Assembly: GCA_947466585.1 (NCBI GenBank)
Contig: CANIEU010000002.1
Coordinates: 124,001 to 188,000 of the forward strand
Origin: Fibrobacterota bacterium
GTDB lineage: Bacteria > Fibrobacterota > Fibrobacteria > UBA11236
Length of the DNA stretch: 64,000 bases
Reading direction: 5' to 3'
Position 1 is the stretch's first letter. Each line of letters starts with the position of its first letter. The translations under genes and the position numbers were made by a program. This document shows, piece by piece, positions 1 through 8,819 of the stretch. The notes beneath the pieces are model-generated. The model saw only the letters and a program-made list of their open reading frames with translations. It was not told the origin of the DNA and searched no databases.

Positions 1-301
1 TTTCGAGGTGCACGGCGTCGTACTCGCGGTTGGTCGTGATGGCGCCGAGGCGCTTGCCGCTCTCTTCGAGCGAGGCCGATTCGGTGACCACCGCATCCTG
101 GCTTTCGCGGATTTGGGTCTCGGCGCGGGTGATGTCGGCGTGCAGCTTGTCGGCGGCGGAGCGTTCCTTGCCGATGGCGTCACGGAGCGACTGGATGCGC
201 TGGGGCAGGTCGCGGCGGGTCTGCTTAAGCTCAAAAACCTTTTTTTCCACGCGCCAAAGGGCGAGCAGGTTCTTCAGATCTTCTTCGATAGTGAGCAGCA
301 T
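1..301 (-). CDS. Zinc-ribbon/coiled-coil protein (C4-type zinc ribbon, CdsZ/DUF164-like), C-terminus truncated by window edge
   Basis: Manual minus-strand translation from ATG at 299-301: MLLTIEEDLKNLLALWRVEKKVFELKQTRRDLPQRIQSLRDAIGKERSAADKLHADITRAETQIRESQDAVVTESASLEESGKRLGAITTNREYDAVHLE. Coiled coil plus the NxxEYxA motif typical of the family. Absent from ORF track because it runs off the edge. Confidence 0.7.
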   Translation of the reverse strand, partial: MLLTIEEDLKNLLALWRVEKKVFELKQTRRDLPQRIQSLRDAIGKERSAADKLHADITRAETQIRESQDAVVTESASLEESGKRLGAITTNREYDAVHLE

Positions 302-484
302 TTTGGCACCCGGTGTTTTTGGCTCCCATAGGCCGGGCGCCATTCCTCCCGGCACGGAATAGTGGGGGGGCGCGGTCCGAATTCAGGATGCCATGAAAAA
401 AAACGTCCCGATCCCCCTGAAGGAGAGCCGGAACCACCGGGGTAAACTAGCTAGAAAGGCGGGGTCTTTCAACGCACCGGGGTT

Positions 485-1066
485 TTACCCGGGAGCGCGG
501 CGATTGAAGCGCGAGGCGGCCGTTTCCCACCCTTTTGTGAGCCCGGTCTCCAAAAGCTTGGTAAAATCCTCAAATACGGGGTTCAGGCTTTCGCGCTCGA
601 CCGTATTCATGCGGGCCAATACGAACCCCGCTAAATCCCGTCCAGGGGGGCAGAGGCCGACGCCGATGCGGATGCGCGGAAACCCCTCGCCGATATGCTC
701 GATGATGTTGCGCAGCCCGTTGTGGCCTCCATGGCCGCCCTCGGTGCGAATGCGCAACGAACCGATCGGAAGGGTCACGTCGTCGGTGACCACCACCACT
801 TCGGCGGGTGGAATCTTGAAAAAGGTAATGAGCGACTGAACGGCTTCGCCGCTGAGGTTCATGAAGGTCTGGGGTTTTGCGATCAGGAGCGGATGAGAAC
901 CCAGGGCGGCCTTGCACAGAAGCGCCTTGCCCCGGGTTCTCCACGCATCCGACGCATCGTTTCCGATGAGAGCGCGGGCCATCGAGTCCGCCAAGGCGAA
1001 CCCGATGTTGTGCCGCGTCGCATCGTATTGGGGGCCGGGATTGCCCAGCCCCACCAGAAGCGCCAT
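485..1066 (-). CDS. pth: Peptidyl-tRNA hydrolase
   Basis: MALLVGLGNPGPQYDATRHNIGFALAD... signature of Pth; downstream of rplY. Confidence 0.96.
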   Translation of the reverse strand: MALLVGLGNPGPQYDATRHNIGFALADSMARALIGNDASDAWRTRGKALLCKAALGSHPLLIAKPQTFMNLSGEAVQSLITFFKIPPAEVVVVTDDVTLPIGSLRIRTEGGHGGHNGLRNIIEHIGEGFPRIRIGVGLCPPGRDLAGFVLARMNTVERESLNPVFEDFTKLLETGLTKGWETAASRFNRRAPG

Positions 1067-1075
1067 CTTGAAGGA

Positions 1076-1741
1076 CTATTTCTTCTTGGCTGCCGGCTTG
1101 GCTGCCGCTGCTGCCGGAGCTGCTTTGCCCGCCGCTGCCGGAGGCGCCTTGGCTGCCGCCGGTGCGCCCGGAGCGCCAGTCGCCGATTCGTCCTGCTTGC
1201 GGCCTTCGCCCACGCCGAACAGCGCGGTGCGCGGCGGCGTCACGAACGTGCCCTTGTCGAAGTTCAGGTCCTTCACGTAGAACGTGGTGCCCGAGTTCAG
1301 GTTCGACACGTCGAGGTGGAAGGCGTCCGGAATGTCCTGCACCTTGGCGCGGAGCTTCACGAACTTCTTCGCTACGGAGAACACGCCGCCCTGGGTCTTC
1401 ACACCCACGGGGACGCCTTCGGTGGTCACCGGCACGGTCACCGTGACGGGGTGTTCGTTGTCGACGCGCACGAAGTCGACGTGCAGGAAGTCGCCGCGGA
1501 TCGGATCGCGATCGAGCTGCTTCATCATGGACTTCTGGATGACGCCGTCGATGTTCAGTTCAATGATGGCGTTGCGGTGCGCGAGCACGGGACGCAGGTC
1601 GGTTCCCGTGATTTCGATGGGTTCAGGCTCGCCCTTGAGGCCGTACAGAACGCCCGGAACCTTGCCTTCGCGACGAAGCGTGGCCAGAGTACCCTTGGTG
1701 CTGAGGACGCGCTTGTGCGCGGTGATATTGACGGTTTGCAT
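1076..1741 (-). CDS. rplY: 50S ribosomal protein L25/general stress protein Ctc with Ala/Lys/Pro-rich C-terminal tail
   Basis: MQTVNITAHKRVLSTKGTLATLRREGKVPGVLYG... L25/TL5 motif; listed ORF trimmed to internal ATG at 1739-1741. Confidence 0.92.
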   Translation of the reverse strand: MQTVNITAHKRVLSTKGTLATLRREGKVPGVLYGLKGEPEPIEITGTDLRPVLAHRNAIIELNIDGVIQKSMMKQLDRDPIRGDFLHVDFVRVDNEHPVTVTVPVTTEGVPVGVKTQGGVFSVAKKFVKLRAKVQDIPDAFHLDVSNLNSGTTFYVKDLNFDKGTFVTPPRTALFGVGEGRKQDESATGAPGAPAAAKAPPAAAGKAAPAAAAAKPAAKKK

Positions 1742-1839
1742 GTGATCTCCTCGTGCGGTACATCGCGCCGGCGCGCGCCTTCCCGCTGTGTTTAAAGTGT
1801 GGCCCGGGTAAATTTCCCGGACCGCCGGATTCTCGAAGC

Positions 1840-1911
1840 TTGGGGCGGCAGGATTCGAACCTGCGAATGAGGGAACCAAAAACCCTTGTCTTACCGCTTG
1901 ACGACGCCCCA
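1840..1911 (-). tRNA. tRNA-Gln (anticodon TTG), CCA not encoded
   Basis: Minus strand TGGGGCGTCGTCAAGCGGTAAGACAAGGGTTTTTGGTTCCCTCATTCGCAGGTTCGAATCCTGCCGCCCCA folds as cloverleaf; anticodon loop TTTTGGT. Confidence 0.93.
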
Positions 1912-1932
1912 GCGTAACCGAGGGGGGCAAAC

Positions 1933-2850
1933 TTAGAAAAAACCTTCGATTTCGGAGCCTTGTCCCCAAAACCGGGTCACCACCGCAAATCGGCAGCGCG
2001 GAGCGGCTGCGGCCTGGGCCGCGAGAGCGCTTTTTTCGTCTGAAAACAGGGCGAAAACACTGGCACCGGACCCGCTCAGCATGGCTTTGACCGGGGAGTA
2101 CTCGATCAAAATCTTCCGAATTTCGCCGATTTCGGGATAGGCTTCCAGCACCGGCGCCTCAAAATCGTTGTGCAGGTTCCGGTAAAATTCAGCGTTCTCG
2201 GCATGCCCCGGGTATTCCCGCCGAAAGGCTTCCCATCGGGAACCGAAAATGCCTCCGTCCACCCGGGTGCGGTATTCCGCCAAAAGACGATAGGCCCCGG
2301 CCGTATCCACATGGCAGTGCGGGGTGGCGATCAAAACATGAAAAGGTCGAGGGGGAGGTGCCGCGGCCAACGCTTCGCCTCGGGACTCTCCGTAGGCCGT
2401 CGGGGTGGAGAGAAAAAACGGCACGTCGGAGCCGAGTTCCGCGCCCAAGATCCGCAGTTCCGCAGGGGTGAGATCCAGACGCCAGATCGTATTGGTGAGG
2501 CGCAGCGCAGTGGCCGCATCCGAGCTGCCGCCCCCAAGGCCGGCACCCGAGGGCAGGCGTTTCTCGAGTGTGAAACGGATGCCGAAACCCTGTGGAATGC
2601 GATCCGCATAACGGTTCTGCAACAAGCGTGCGGCCCGCACGATCAGGTTGTCTTCGGGGTTCGCGGTGAGGCCTTCGGCCCCGTCAAGCACCACGTCCCG
2701 ATCGGGCGATTCAAGGGGTGCGGCATGCAGTGTATCGCCCGTTTCCACGGCCTGAAACAACGTTCCGAGTTCGTGAAACCCGTCGGGCCGCTTGCCGCGC
2801 ACTTCGAGAAACAGATTGATCTTGGCGGGGCAGGGGAGGGAGAGGGGCAT
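1933..2850 (-). CDS. ispE: 4-diphosphocytidyl-2-C-methyl-D-erythritol kinase
   Basis: CPAKINLFLEVRGKRPDGFHELGTLFQAV and LPSGAGLGGGSSDAATAL GHMP-kinase motifs. Confidence 0.95.
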   Translation of the reverse strand: MPLSLPCPAKINLFLEVRGKRPDGFHELGTLFQAVETGDTLHAAPLESPDRDVVLDGAEGLTANPEDNLIVRAARLLQNRYADRIPQGFGIRFTLEKRLPSGAGLGGGSSDAATALRLTNTIWRLDLTPAELRILGAELGSDVPFFLSTPTAYGESRGEALAAAPPPRPFHVLIATPHCHVDTAGAYRLLAEYRTRVDGGIFGSRWEAFRREYPGHAENAEFYRNLHNDFEAPVLEAYPEIGEIRKILIEYSPVKAMLSGSGASVFALFSDEKSALAAQAAAAPRCRFAVVTRFWGQGSEIEGFF

Positions 2851-2997
2851 GGCAGTAGGATGTAGACGGTAGATGGTAGACGGTAGAAAACGGCAGTTGG
2901 CTTTTTAGGATCGAAGCCCCGCAGAGGTCCACTAAAAGTACCCGGAGTTCGTCCCCGGTACCGTCCACCTACTTCCTACAACCGTCCACCGTCTTAT
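2851..2997. repeat. Heptamer tandem-repeat inverted pair (locus A)
   Basis: Left arm 2851-2892 in 7-mers: ggcagta ggatgta gacggta gatggta gacggta gaaaacg; right arm 2961-2995: ccgtcca cctactt cctacaa ccgtcca ccgtctt; lies between ispE ATG (2850) and argF ATG (3008). Confidence 0.8.
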
Positions 2998-3007
2998 CTT
3001 TTCCCCC

Positions 3008-3940
3008 ATGTCCAAACCGCTCCGCCATCTGCTCAACCTCGTCGATCAACCCTCCGCACTCGTGGAAGAACTCGTGCGCGACGCGGCGCGTCTGCGCGCC
3101 GATTTTCGCGCCGCCGGGCCCAGCGAAACACTGCACGGCCGCACCGCCGCGCTCTTTTTCGAAAAGCCCAGCCTGCGTACGCGCGTGACCTTCGAGGTCG
3201 CGATGATTCAGACCGGCGGATCCACGGTGATTCTGGATCCCGCCTCGGTGTCGATCGGCAAACGCGAGTCGGTTCACGACGCCGCCAAAAGTCTTTCGCG
3301 CTGGGTCGACTGCATCGTCGCGCGCACCTTCACGCAGGCGCTGGTCGACGATCTCGCGCGCCATGCTTCCGTGCCCGTGATCAACGCGCTTACCGATGAA
3401 GAACATCCGTGCCAGGCGCTGGCGTTCGGCCAGATGATGCTGGAGCGCCGCGGCTCGCTGCGCGGCGCGCGCGTCGCGTTCGTGGGCGACGGCAACAACG
3501 TTGCCAACAGTCTCGCCGCGCTCGCCGGTCACTGCGGAATGCATTTCACCCTCGCCTGCCCCAAGGGCTACGAACAACCGCCGGCGCTTTTGAAAAAAGT
3601 CGAAGCCCTGTGCGCGATTACCGGTGGCAGTTACAAGCAGACCTACGACCCCATCGAAGCCGTGCGCGACGCCGACGTGATCTACACCGACGTCTGGGTG
3701 AGCATGGGTGAGGAAGATCAGGCGGCGGAGAAGACGAAGAACTTCCACCCGTACCAGGTGAATGCCGCGTTGCTCGCGGCGGCGCCCGAGACCTGCGTGG
3801 TCACGCATTGCCTGCCCGCGCATCCGGGCGAAGAGATCACCCAAGAGGTGATGGACTCTGCGCGTTACGTCGCTTTCGACGAAGCCGAGAACCGCCTACA
3901 CGCGCAGAAGGCCGTGTTACTCCATTTGATTCGCGGCTGA
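3008..3940 (+). CDS. argF: Ornithine carbamoyltransferase
   Basis: FFEKPSLRTRVTFEVAM (STRT-like carbamoyl-P site), DEEHPCQALAFGQMM, HCLPAHPGEEI. Confidence 0.95.
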   Translation: MSKPLRHLLNLVDQPSALVEELVRDAARLRADFRAAGPSETLHGRTAALFFEKPSLRTRVTFEVAMIQTGGSTVILDPASVSIGKRESVHDAAKSLSRWVDCIVARTFTQALVDDLARHASVPVINALTDEEHPCQALAFGQMMLERRGSLRGARVAFVGDGNNVANSLAALAGHCGMHFTLACPKGYEQPPALLKKVEALCAITGGSYKQTYDPIEAVRDADVIYTDVWVSMGEEDQAAEKTKNFHPYQVNAALLAAAPETCVVTHCLPAHPGEEITQEVMDSARYVAFDEAENRLHAQKAVLLHLIRG

Positions 3941-3951
3941 ATCCTTAAGGA

Positions 3952-4596
3952 TTACCAGACCGACGCGGAAGCGGCCTCGGTGCCCGAAGCCTCGAGTTCC
4001 CTCACCGCTTCCTGATAGGCTGCATTGCAAGGCGTCTTGCCCTTGAAGTGGACGAGAATGATGTCGAGCTTGCCTTCCGAAAAGGTCAGCTTCATCTGCT
4101 TGGTGATTTTGCCTTTGTAGCCCCACTCCTGCATCAACGCCTCGGTCAACTCGTAGCAGTCTTCCAACGCGTAGAAATTCATCTCGGAGGATTGGAAGGC
4201 GTAGCACGCATCCATCTCCATGCATTCGGGCGGCGCAGAATCGCTTTGCTCCATCCATTTGTGCGAATGACGCTTGCGCACCTCGAGGGATTTTTCGAGA
4301 CGCATGTAACCGATCACGAAAAAGCGGCCGCGGAATTCTTCGCGCGTGCCGTGGTAGCGCGTGCCGAAGAGAAAGTACCGGCGGCGCGCCTTGAACGCGG
4401 CCGCGCGGGTACGCGCCTCCTGGCACTGGATGACGCCGTAGGTTCCGCTCTCGTAGTTCGGCTCCTGCACCGTCTGGCCGTTGGCATCCACGAGTGAACG
4501 CACGGGCAACGCATGGTGGCGCGAGCTCCCTGTATGGATGAGCACGCCTTCCGCCTTGCCGCGGTAATCCTGCCAGCCGGTTTGTGCGTTTGTCAT
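3952..4596 (-). CDS. Hypothetical protein
   Basis: ORF 3952..4665 trimmed to MTNAQTGWQDYRGKAEGVL...; no competing sense ORF; no family recognised. Confidence 0.65.
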   Translation of the reverse strand: MTNAQTGWQDYRGKAEGVLIHTGSSRHHALPVRSLVDANGQTVQEPNYESGTYGVIQCQEARTRAAAFKARRRYFLFGTRYHGTREEFRGRFFVIGYMRLEKSLEVRKRHSHKWMEQSDSAPPECMEMDACYAFQSSEMNFYALEDCYELTEALMQEWGYKGKITKQMKLTFSEGKLDIILVHFKGKTPCNAAYQEAVRELEASGTEAASASVW

Positions 4597-4861
4597 GAGA
4601 CGTTCCTTTCGACCGAATCGCAGGCGCGTGATGCGGCGGGTTCGAGCAGGTTGAGGGCGTTGCACCGGAAGGGTACCGGTTCTCCGCGCCGCTGAATGTG
4701 TAAGGGGCTTAGGAGAAAAACCGGAGCGGAAAAATCCGAACCAGAGCCGACTGGGTCGGCAGGGCCATGGTGGTGGTGGTATTCATATGCAAATTTGCCA
4801 GTATTTTCCGGTTTCCTGCACCAATATACACCGGGTCCCCCGAAAAGTCAGGAGGAATATG

Positions 4862-5016
4862 AGTGAACAGTAGACGGTTTTCGGTTCACAGTAGCGCCAA
4901 AAAATCGGGAATCAGATCGAGTAGACCTCCGGGCAATTCTCCCGTCTGGTACCCTTCAGCGTGTCGATCGGATTCGGATGGGGTTCACTTTAAACTGTGA
5001 ACCGGTAACTGTCGAG
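4862..5016. repeat. Heptamer tandem-repeat inverted pair (locus B)
   Basis: 4862-4896: agtgaac agtagac ggttttc ggttcac agtagcg; 4982-5016: ggttcac tttaaac tgtgaac cggtaac tgtcgag; right arm ends exactly at murI stop codon (5017). Confidence 0.65.
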
Positions 5017-5832
5017 TCAAAGTTCCACCTGCTCCGCGACGATATTGCGGCCCAGGAAAAGCGACGCCAGTTTCGCGAAGCTTTCGGTTTGATCTGTGGT
5101 GAGAAAGCGTTCGCTCTCCCCGCGCGTTAGGCGTTTGTCGAAGTCGGCGTGCCGCGTGAGATAGTCGGTCAAGGCGGGCGCGACGAGGTCGGCCTGCACC
5201 AGGATTTTCGTGGACGCAGGCACGAGCCGCCGTATCGCGGGGTAGAGCAAGGGATAGTGCGTACATGCCAACAGCAGGGCATCGGGAACGCCGCCCGCGC
5301 GCTCCAGGGTTTCACGCCAGTATTGTTCCAAAAAGTATTCAAGGCCCGCGCCTGCGAGTTCGCCGTTCTCGACCAGAGGCACCAGCAGCGGGCAGGCCAC
5401 CTGCGTGAGACGGATGTGGGGCGCCAGCTTCTCCAGTTCCAGCGCATAGCTTTCGGAGCGTACCGTTCCTTCGGTGGCCCACAGGGCGACGCGACTCTCG
5501 GGCGCTTCCTGTGCCAACGCCTCTGCAGAGGGACGAATGATGCCGAGCACCCGGCGGTCGAGATATTTTACCGGTAACAGTTTCTGTTGAATGGTGCGCA
5601 GCGCCTTGGCCGATGCGGTGTTGCAGGCGATGACTACCAGCGGGCACCCTTGCGCGAACAGATGCTCCACACCTTCGGTGGTGAAGCGCAGAATCGCTTC
5701 GAAGGAGCGGTTGCCGTAAGGCGTGCGGGCCGTATCGCCCAGATAGAGCATGTCGTAGGCGGGCAGTTGTTCGCGCACCTTGCGGTATACGGTCAGACCG
5801 CCGAAACCAGAGTCGAAAAGTCCTAGGGGCAT
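5017..5832 (-). CDS. murI: Glutamate racemase
   Basis: MPLGLFDSGFGGLTVYRKV..., VVIACNTASAKALR, LLACTHYPLLYP; ORF trimmed to ATG at 5830-5832. Confidence 0.95.
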   Translation of the reverse strand: MPLGLFDSGFGGLTVYRKVREQLPAYDMLYLGDTARTPYGNRSFEAILRFTTEGVEHLFAQGCPLVVIACNTASAKALRTIQQKLLPVKYLDRRVLGIIRPSAEALAQEAPESRVALWATEGTVRSESYALELEKLAPHIRLTQVACPLLVPLVENGELAGAGLEYFLEQYWRETLERAGGVPDALLLACTHYPLLYPAIRRLVPASTKILVQADLVAPALTDYLTRHADFDKRLTRGESERFLTTDQTESFAKLASLFLGRNIVAEQVEL

Positions 5833-6052
5833 TTTGGGAAAATGCAAAATGATGAATGATGAATGATGAATGGGTAATGATCGTAAGGAGAGAGCGGCTC
5901 GCTGCGGATCCGGAGTCATCTTGATCGGGGGGCGAGGTGGCCTAGTGAGAGCTCATCTGCCGTTTTTCCGGAATTTTGGCGGTTTAGTATGCCTTTTTGG
6001 GCTCCATTCCTCATTCCTCATTCCTCATTCATCATTTCTCACTTCCTCCCTT
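5833..6052. repeat. Heptamer tandem-repeat inverted pair (locus C)
   Basis: 5833-5881: tttggga aaatgca aaatgat gaatgat gaatgat gaatggg taatgat; 6004-6052: ccattcc tcattcc tcattcc tcattca tcatttc tcacttc ctccctt; between murI and rpsT starts. Confidence 0.8.
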
Positions 6053-6109
6053 GAGGTCTCCGCCTCCATTACTTATCCTTTGTCCCCAAATTTTAACAGG
6101 GAGGGCGCT

Positions 6110-6379
6110 TTGCCTACCCATAAGTCCGCAGAAAAACGCATTCTCACCTCCGAAAAGGCTCGCCTGGTCAACCGCGCGATCCGTTCGTCCATCCGCACGA
6201 GCCTCAAAAAGGTTCGTGGTGCGACCTCGCACGCCGAAGCTTCGAAGGAATTGCCGAACCTCTTTTCGATGCTCGACAAGGCCGCACGACGCAATCAAGG
6301 CGGTGTGACCAAGAATTCGGCGTCGAATTACAAGAGCAAGGCCCAAAAGGCCGTCGCGGCTCTCGCCGAAAAGAAATAG
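6110..6379 (+). CDS. rpsT: 30S ribosomal protein S20, TTG start
   Basis: (L)PTHKSAEKRILTSEKARLVNRAIRSSIRTSLKKV... S20; TTG at 6110-6112 preceded by AGGGAGGG Shine-Dalgarno. Confidence 0.93.
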   Translation: MPTHKSAEKRILTSEKARLVNRAIRSSIRTSLKKVRGATSHAEASKELPNLFSMLDKAARRNQGGVTKNSASNYKSKAQKAVAALAEKK

Positions 6380-6434
6380 GGCAGACCCCCCGGGGCGCCC
6401 GTCAGGGTACCCGGAACGACTTCCAAGATTGAAG

Positions 6435-6459
6435 GCCGTCCTCCGGGGCGGCTTTTTTT
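6435..6459 (+). terminator. Rho-independent terminator of rpsT
   Basis: GCCGTCC-TCCG-GGGCGGC stem (one G-U) followed by TTTTTTT. Confidence 0.85.
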
Positions 6460-6509
6460 GTTTCCAGTTATTTTTCGTTATCGTGAGTTTCGTTAGGAAA
6501 GGATCGACC

Positions 6510-7697
6510 ATGTCAGACGCACTGCTCGGAGTCTACGGCGCACGGGATCTCACCTTGGTACGGGGCGAAGGCTCCCACGTGTGGGACGATGCCGGACGCC
6601 GCTATCTCGATTGCGTCTCGGGCGTGGCAGTGAATGCGGTCGGGCACGGGAATCCCTCGGTGCTCCTTGCCATCGCCGAACAGGCGGGCAAGTTCCTGCA
6701 TGCGAGCAACCTGTTCGTGCTGCCGTCGCAGCGCGATCTGGCGTCTCGGCTGGCGGAGATCTCCGGATTCGACGCGGTGTTCTTTTCGAACAGCGGCACC
6801 GAGGCCAACGAAGGCGCGATCAAGTTCGCACGGCGCTTCTTCGATCTTGCGGGACAACCCGAAAAAAATGAAATCGTCAGTTTCACGGGCTCGTTCCACG
6901 GGCGCACCTATGCGGCCATGGCCGCCACGGGCCAAGAAAAGATTTACCAGGGCTTCGGCCCGATGCCGCGCGGCTTCGTGCACGTGTTGGCGAACGACGT
7001 CGCGGCGCTGAAGGCCGCCGTGGGTCCGAACACCGCGGCCGTGTTATTCGAACCGGTGCAGGCCGAGGGCGGCGTGGTCAACATGGAGCCGGCGATGGCC
7101 GAGGCCTTGCGCGAGGTACAGGCGCGGGGTGTGCTGCTGATCGCCGATGAAATCCAGACGGGTCTGTGGCGCACCGGTACCTTACTCGGCAGTGATGCGC
7201 TGTGCATCCGGCCCGATCTTGTGACGCTTGCCAAACCGCTCGGCGGCGGACTTCCGCTCGGCGCGGTGCTGGTGCGCAAGCCCATCGCGGAGGCCTTGCA
7301 TGTGGGCGATCACGGTTCCACCTTCGGCGGCAACCCCGTGGCCTGCGCGGCCGGGCTTGCGGTGCTCGGCATCCTTTCAGACGAAGCATTCCAAAAGGGT
7401 TATCAGGAGCGGATCGCGTTGTTGCGCGGGGAACTGGAAAAGTTGATCGAACGCAAATCCAAAGCGGGAGTTCCCGTCGGTACGCTGCGTGGGCGCGGGT
7501 TCCTCATTGGCATGCGGTGGACCGGCGCGGCCGATTCGGTGCACGGTGACCTTGGAGCCTTGCAGAAGCGGTTGCGGGAAGCTGGCGTGTTGGTGCATCG
7601 CGCTGGTGCGGATGTGCTGCGGCTTTTGCCGCCGCTGACGTTCTCGCGCCAGGATATCGCTGATTTGATGGGTGCGATGGAAGAAGCGGTGAAGTAG
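6510..7697 (+). CDS. argD: Acetylornithine aminotransferase family (class III aminotransferase)
   Basis: MSDALLGVYGARDLTLVRGEGSHVWDDAGRRYLDCVSGVAVNAVGH..., FFSNSGTEANEGAIKFAR, LIADEIQTGLWRTG; SD aggaaagga. Confidence 0.92.
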   Translation: MSDALLGVYGARDLTLVRGEGSHVWDDAGRRYLDCVSGVAVNAVGHGNPSVLLAIAEQAGKFLHASNLFVLPSQRDLASRLAEISGFDAVFFSNSGTEANEGAIKFARRFFDLAGQPEKNEIVSFTGSFHGRTYAAMAATGQEKIYQGFGPMPRGFVHVLANDVAALKAAVGPNTAAVLFEPVQAEGGVVNMEPAMAEALREVQARGVLLIADEIQTGLWRTGTLLGSDALCIRPDLVTLAKPLGGGLPLGAVLVRKPIAEALHVGDHGSTFGGNPVACAAGLAVLGILSDEAFQKGYQERIALLRGELEKLIERKSKAGVPVGTLRGRGFLIGMRWTGAADSVHGDLGALQKRLREAGVLVHRAGADVLRLLPPLTFSRQDIADLMGAMEEAVK

Positions 7698-7793
7698 GAA
7701 GAGTGGATAGTGGATTGTGAATAGTAAACGCGGGGAATATTGTTGTCCCCCTAACTACTGCTTTATTATCCACAATCCACTATCCACTCTTCG
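7698..7793. repeat. Heptamer tandem-repeat inverted pair (locus D)
   Basis: gaagagtggatagtggattgtg (7698-7719) is a perfect 22-bp inverted repeat of cacaatccactatccactcttc (7771-7792); fills gap between argD stop (7697) and yicC stop (7794). Confidence 0.9.
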
Positions 7794-8693
7794 TCACTCT
7801 ACGTTCGCGATTTGTTCGCGGATGATTTCCAGATCTTCCTTCCAGCCGATGCAGATCTGCTGGATGTCGTAATACTGGCTTTTGTTCGACAGCGTGTTCA
7901 CCTCGCGCAGCATCTCCTGCTGCAGGAAGCCCAGCTTTTTGCCGGGCGCGGGATGGTCGGCGAGAATCTCCAGAAAATGATCGAGGTGCGCGCGCAGGCG
8001 CGTCATTTCTTCGGCGACGTCGAGCTTTTCGGCCATGATGCCCAGCTCGGTGGCCAAGCGATCTTCGGCAACGGGGTGGCCGTCGAGCAATTCCTTCACG
8101 CGCTGGCGGATGCGCGCCACGTAATCGGTTTGGCGCTGCGGCAACAACGTCGCCACACGATCAAGCCCGGGATAGATGGCGCGTATGCGGGCTTCGAAAT
8201 CCTTGGCGAGATCCTTGCCCTCGCGCTCGCGCATGCTCACGAGATCGGCGCAGGCGCGGTGAAACACGGGCAGAATTTGTGCGTCGAGTTCGGCCGCATC
8301 GACAGAGCTTGTGGATTTTTCGGTCAGCACCATGTCGGGGATCCGCAACAGGTCGGCGGGGCCGACCGGGTCGCCGCCGAGTGCGGTGCCCATTCTCTTC
8401 GCCAAGGCGACGTACTCCGCGAACAGCGGTTCGTTCAATGCGATGGTCGAGTTCCCGCCGGCGGCACCTGCCGCGCCTGCATGGGTTTCCACGTTGACAT
8501 GGCAGGTCACCGAGCCGCGCGTCACGAAGGCGCCCAATTCTTTGCGGAGCACGTTGTCGAGATTGAGCAGTTCGCGGGGGCCGCGGCACTGGAAGTCGAG
8601 ATAGCGGTTGTTGACGGACTTGATTTCGACCGAAATGGTGCGGACGTCGTCGGACGCTTCCGCCCGGCCGTAGCCGGTCATGGATTTGAGCAT
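7794..8693 (-). CDS. YicC family protein (endoribonuclease-like stress-induced protein)
   Basis: MLKSMTGYGRAEASDDVRTISVEIKSVNNRYLDFQCRGPREL...; C-term QQEMLREVNTLSNKSQYYDIQQICIGWKEDLEIIREQIANVE. Confidence 0.94.
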   Translation of the reverse strand: MLKSMTGYGRAEASDDVRTISVEIKSVNNRYLDFQCRGPRELLNLDNVLRKELGAFVTRGSVTCHVNVETHAGAAGAAGGNSTIALNEPLFAEYVALAKRMGTALGGDPVGPADLLRIPDMVLTEKSTSSVDAAELDAQILPVFHRACADLVSMREREGKDLAKDFEARIRAIYPGLDRVATLLPQRQTDYVARIRQRVKELLDGHPVAEDRLATELGIMAEKLDVAEEMTRLRAHLDHFLEILADHPAPGKKLGFLQQEMLREVNTLSNKSQYYDIQQICIGWKEDLEIIREQIANVE

Positions 8694-8700
8694 GGGGAAA

Positions 8701-8819
8701 AGGTAGTAGGTGGACGGTAGCCGGTAGACGGTTGCGGAACGCAGAGGAGAATGCAGGTGGGCTAGAAGGGTGTTTTCTTGTGTTTTCTACCGTCTACCCA
8801 CTACCGTCTACCGTCCAAA
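8701..8819. repeat. Heptamer tandem-repeat inverted pair (locus E)
   Basis: 8701-8735: aggtagt aggtgga cggtagc cggtaga cggttgc; 8785-8819: ttctacc gtctacc cactacc gtctacc gtccaaa; between yicC ATG (8693) and xer ATG (8823). Confidence 0.85.

Noticed and set aside
695-1795. 366-aa ORF on + strand
   Set aside because: Antisense to pth and rplY.
2851-2997. Possible CRISPR array from repeated short words
   Set aside because: Units are 7 bp and contiguous, with no spacers or cas genes; better described as heptamer tandem repeats.
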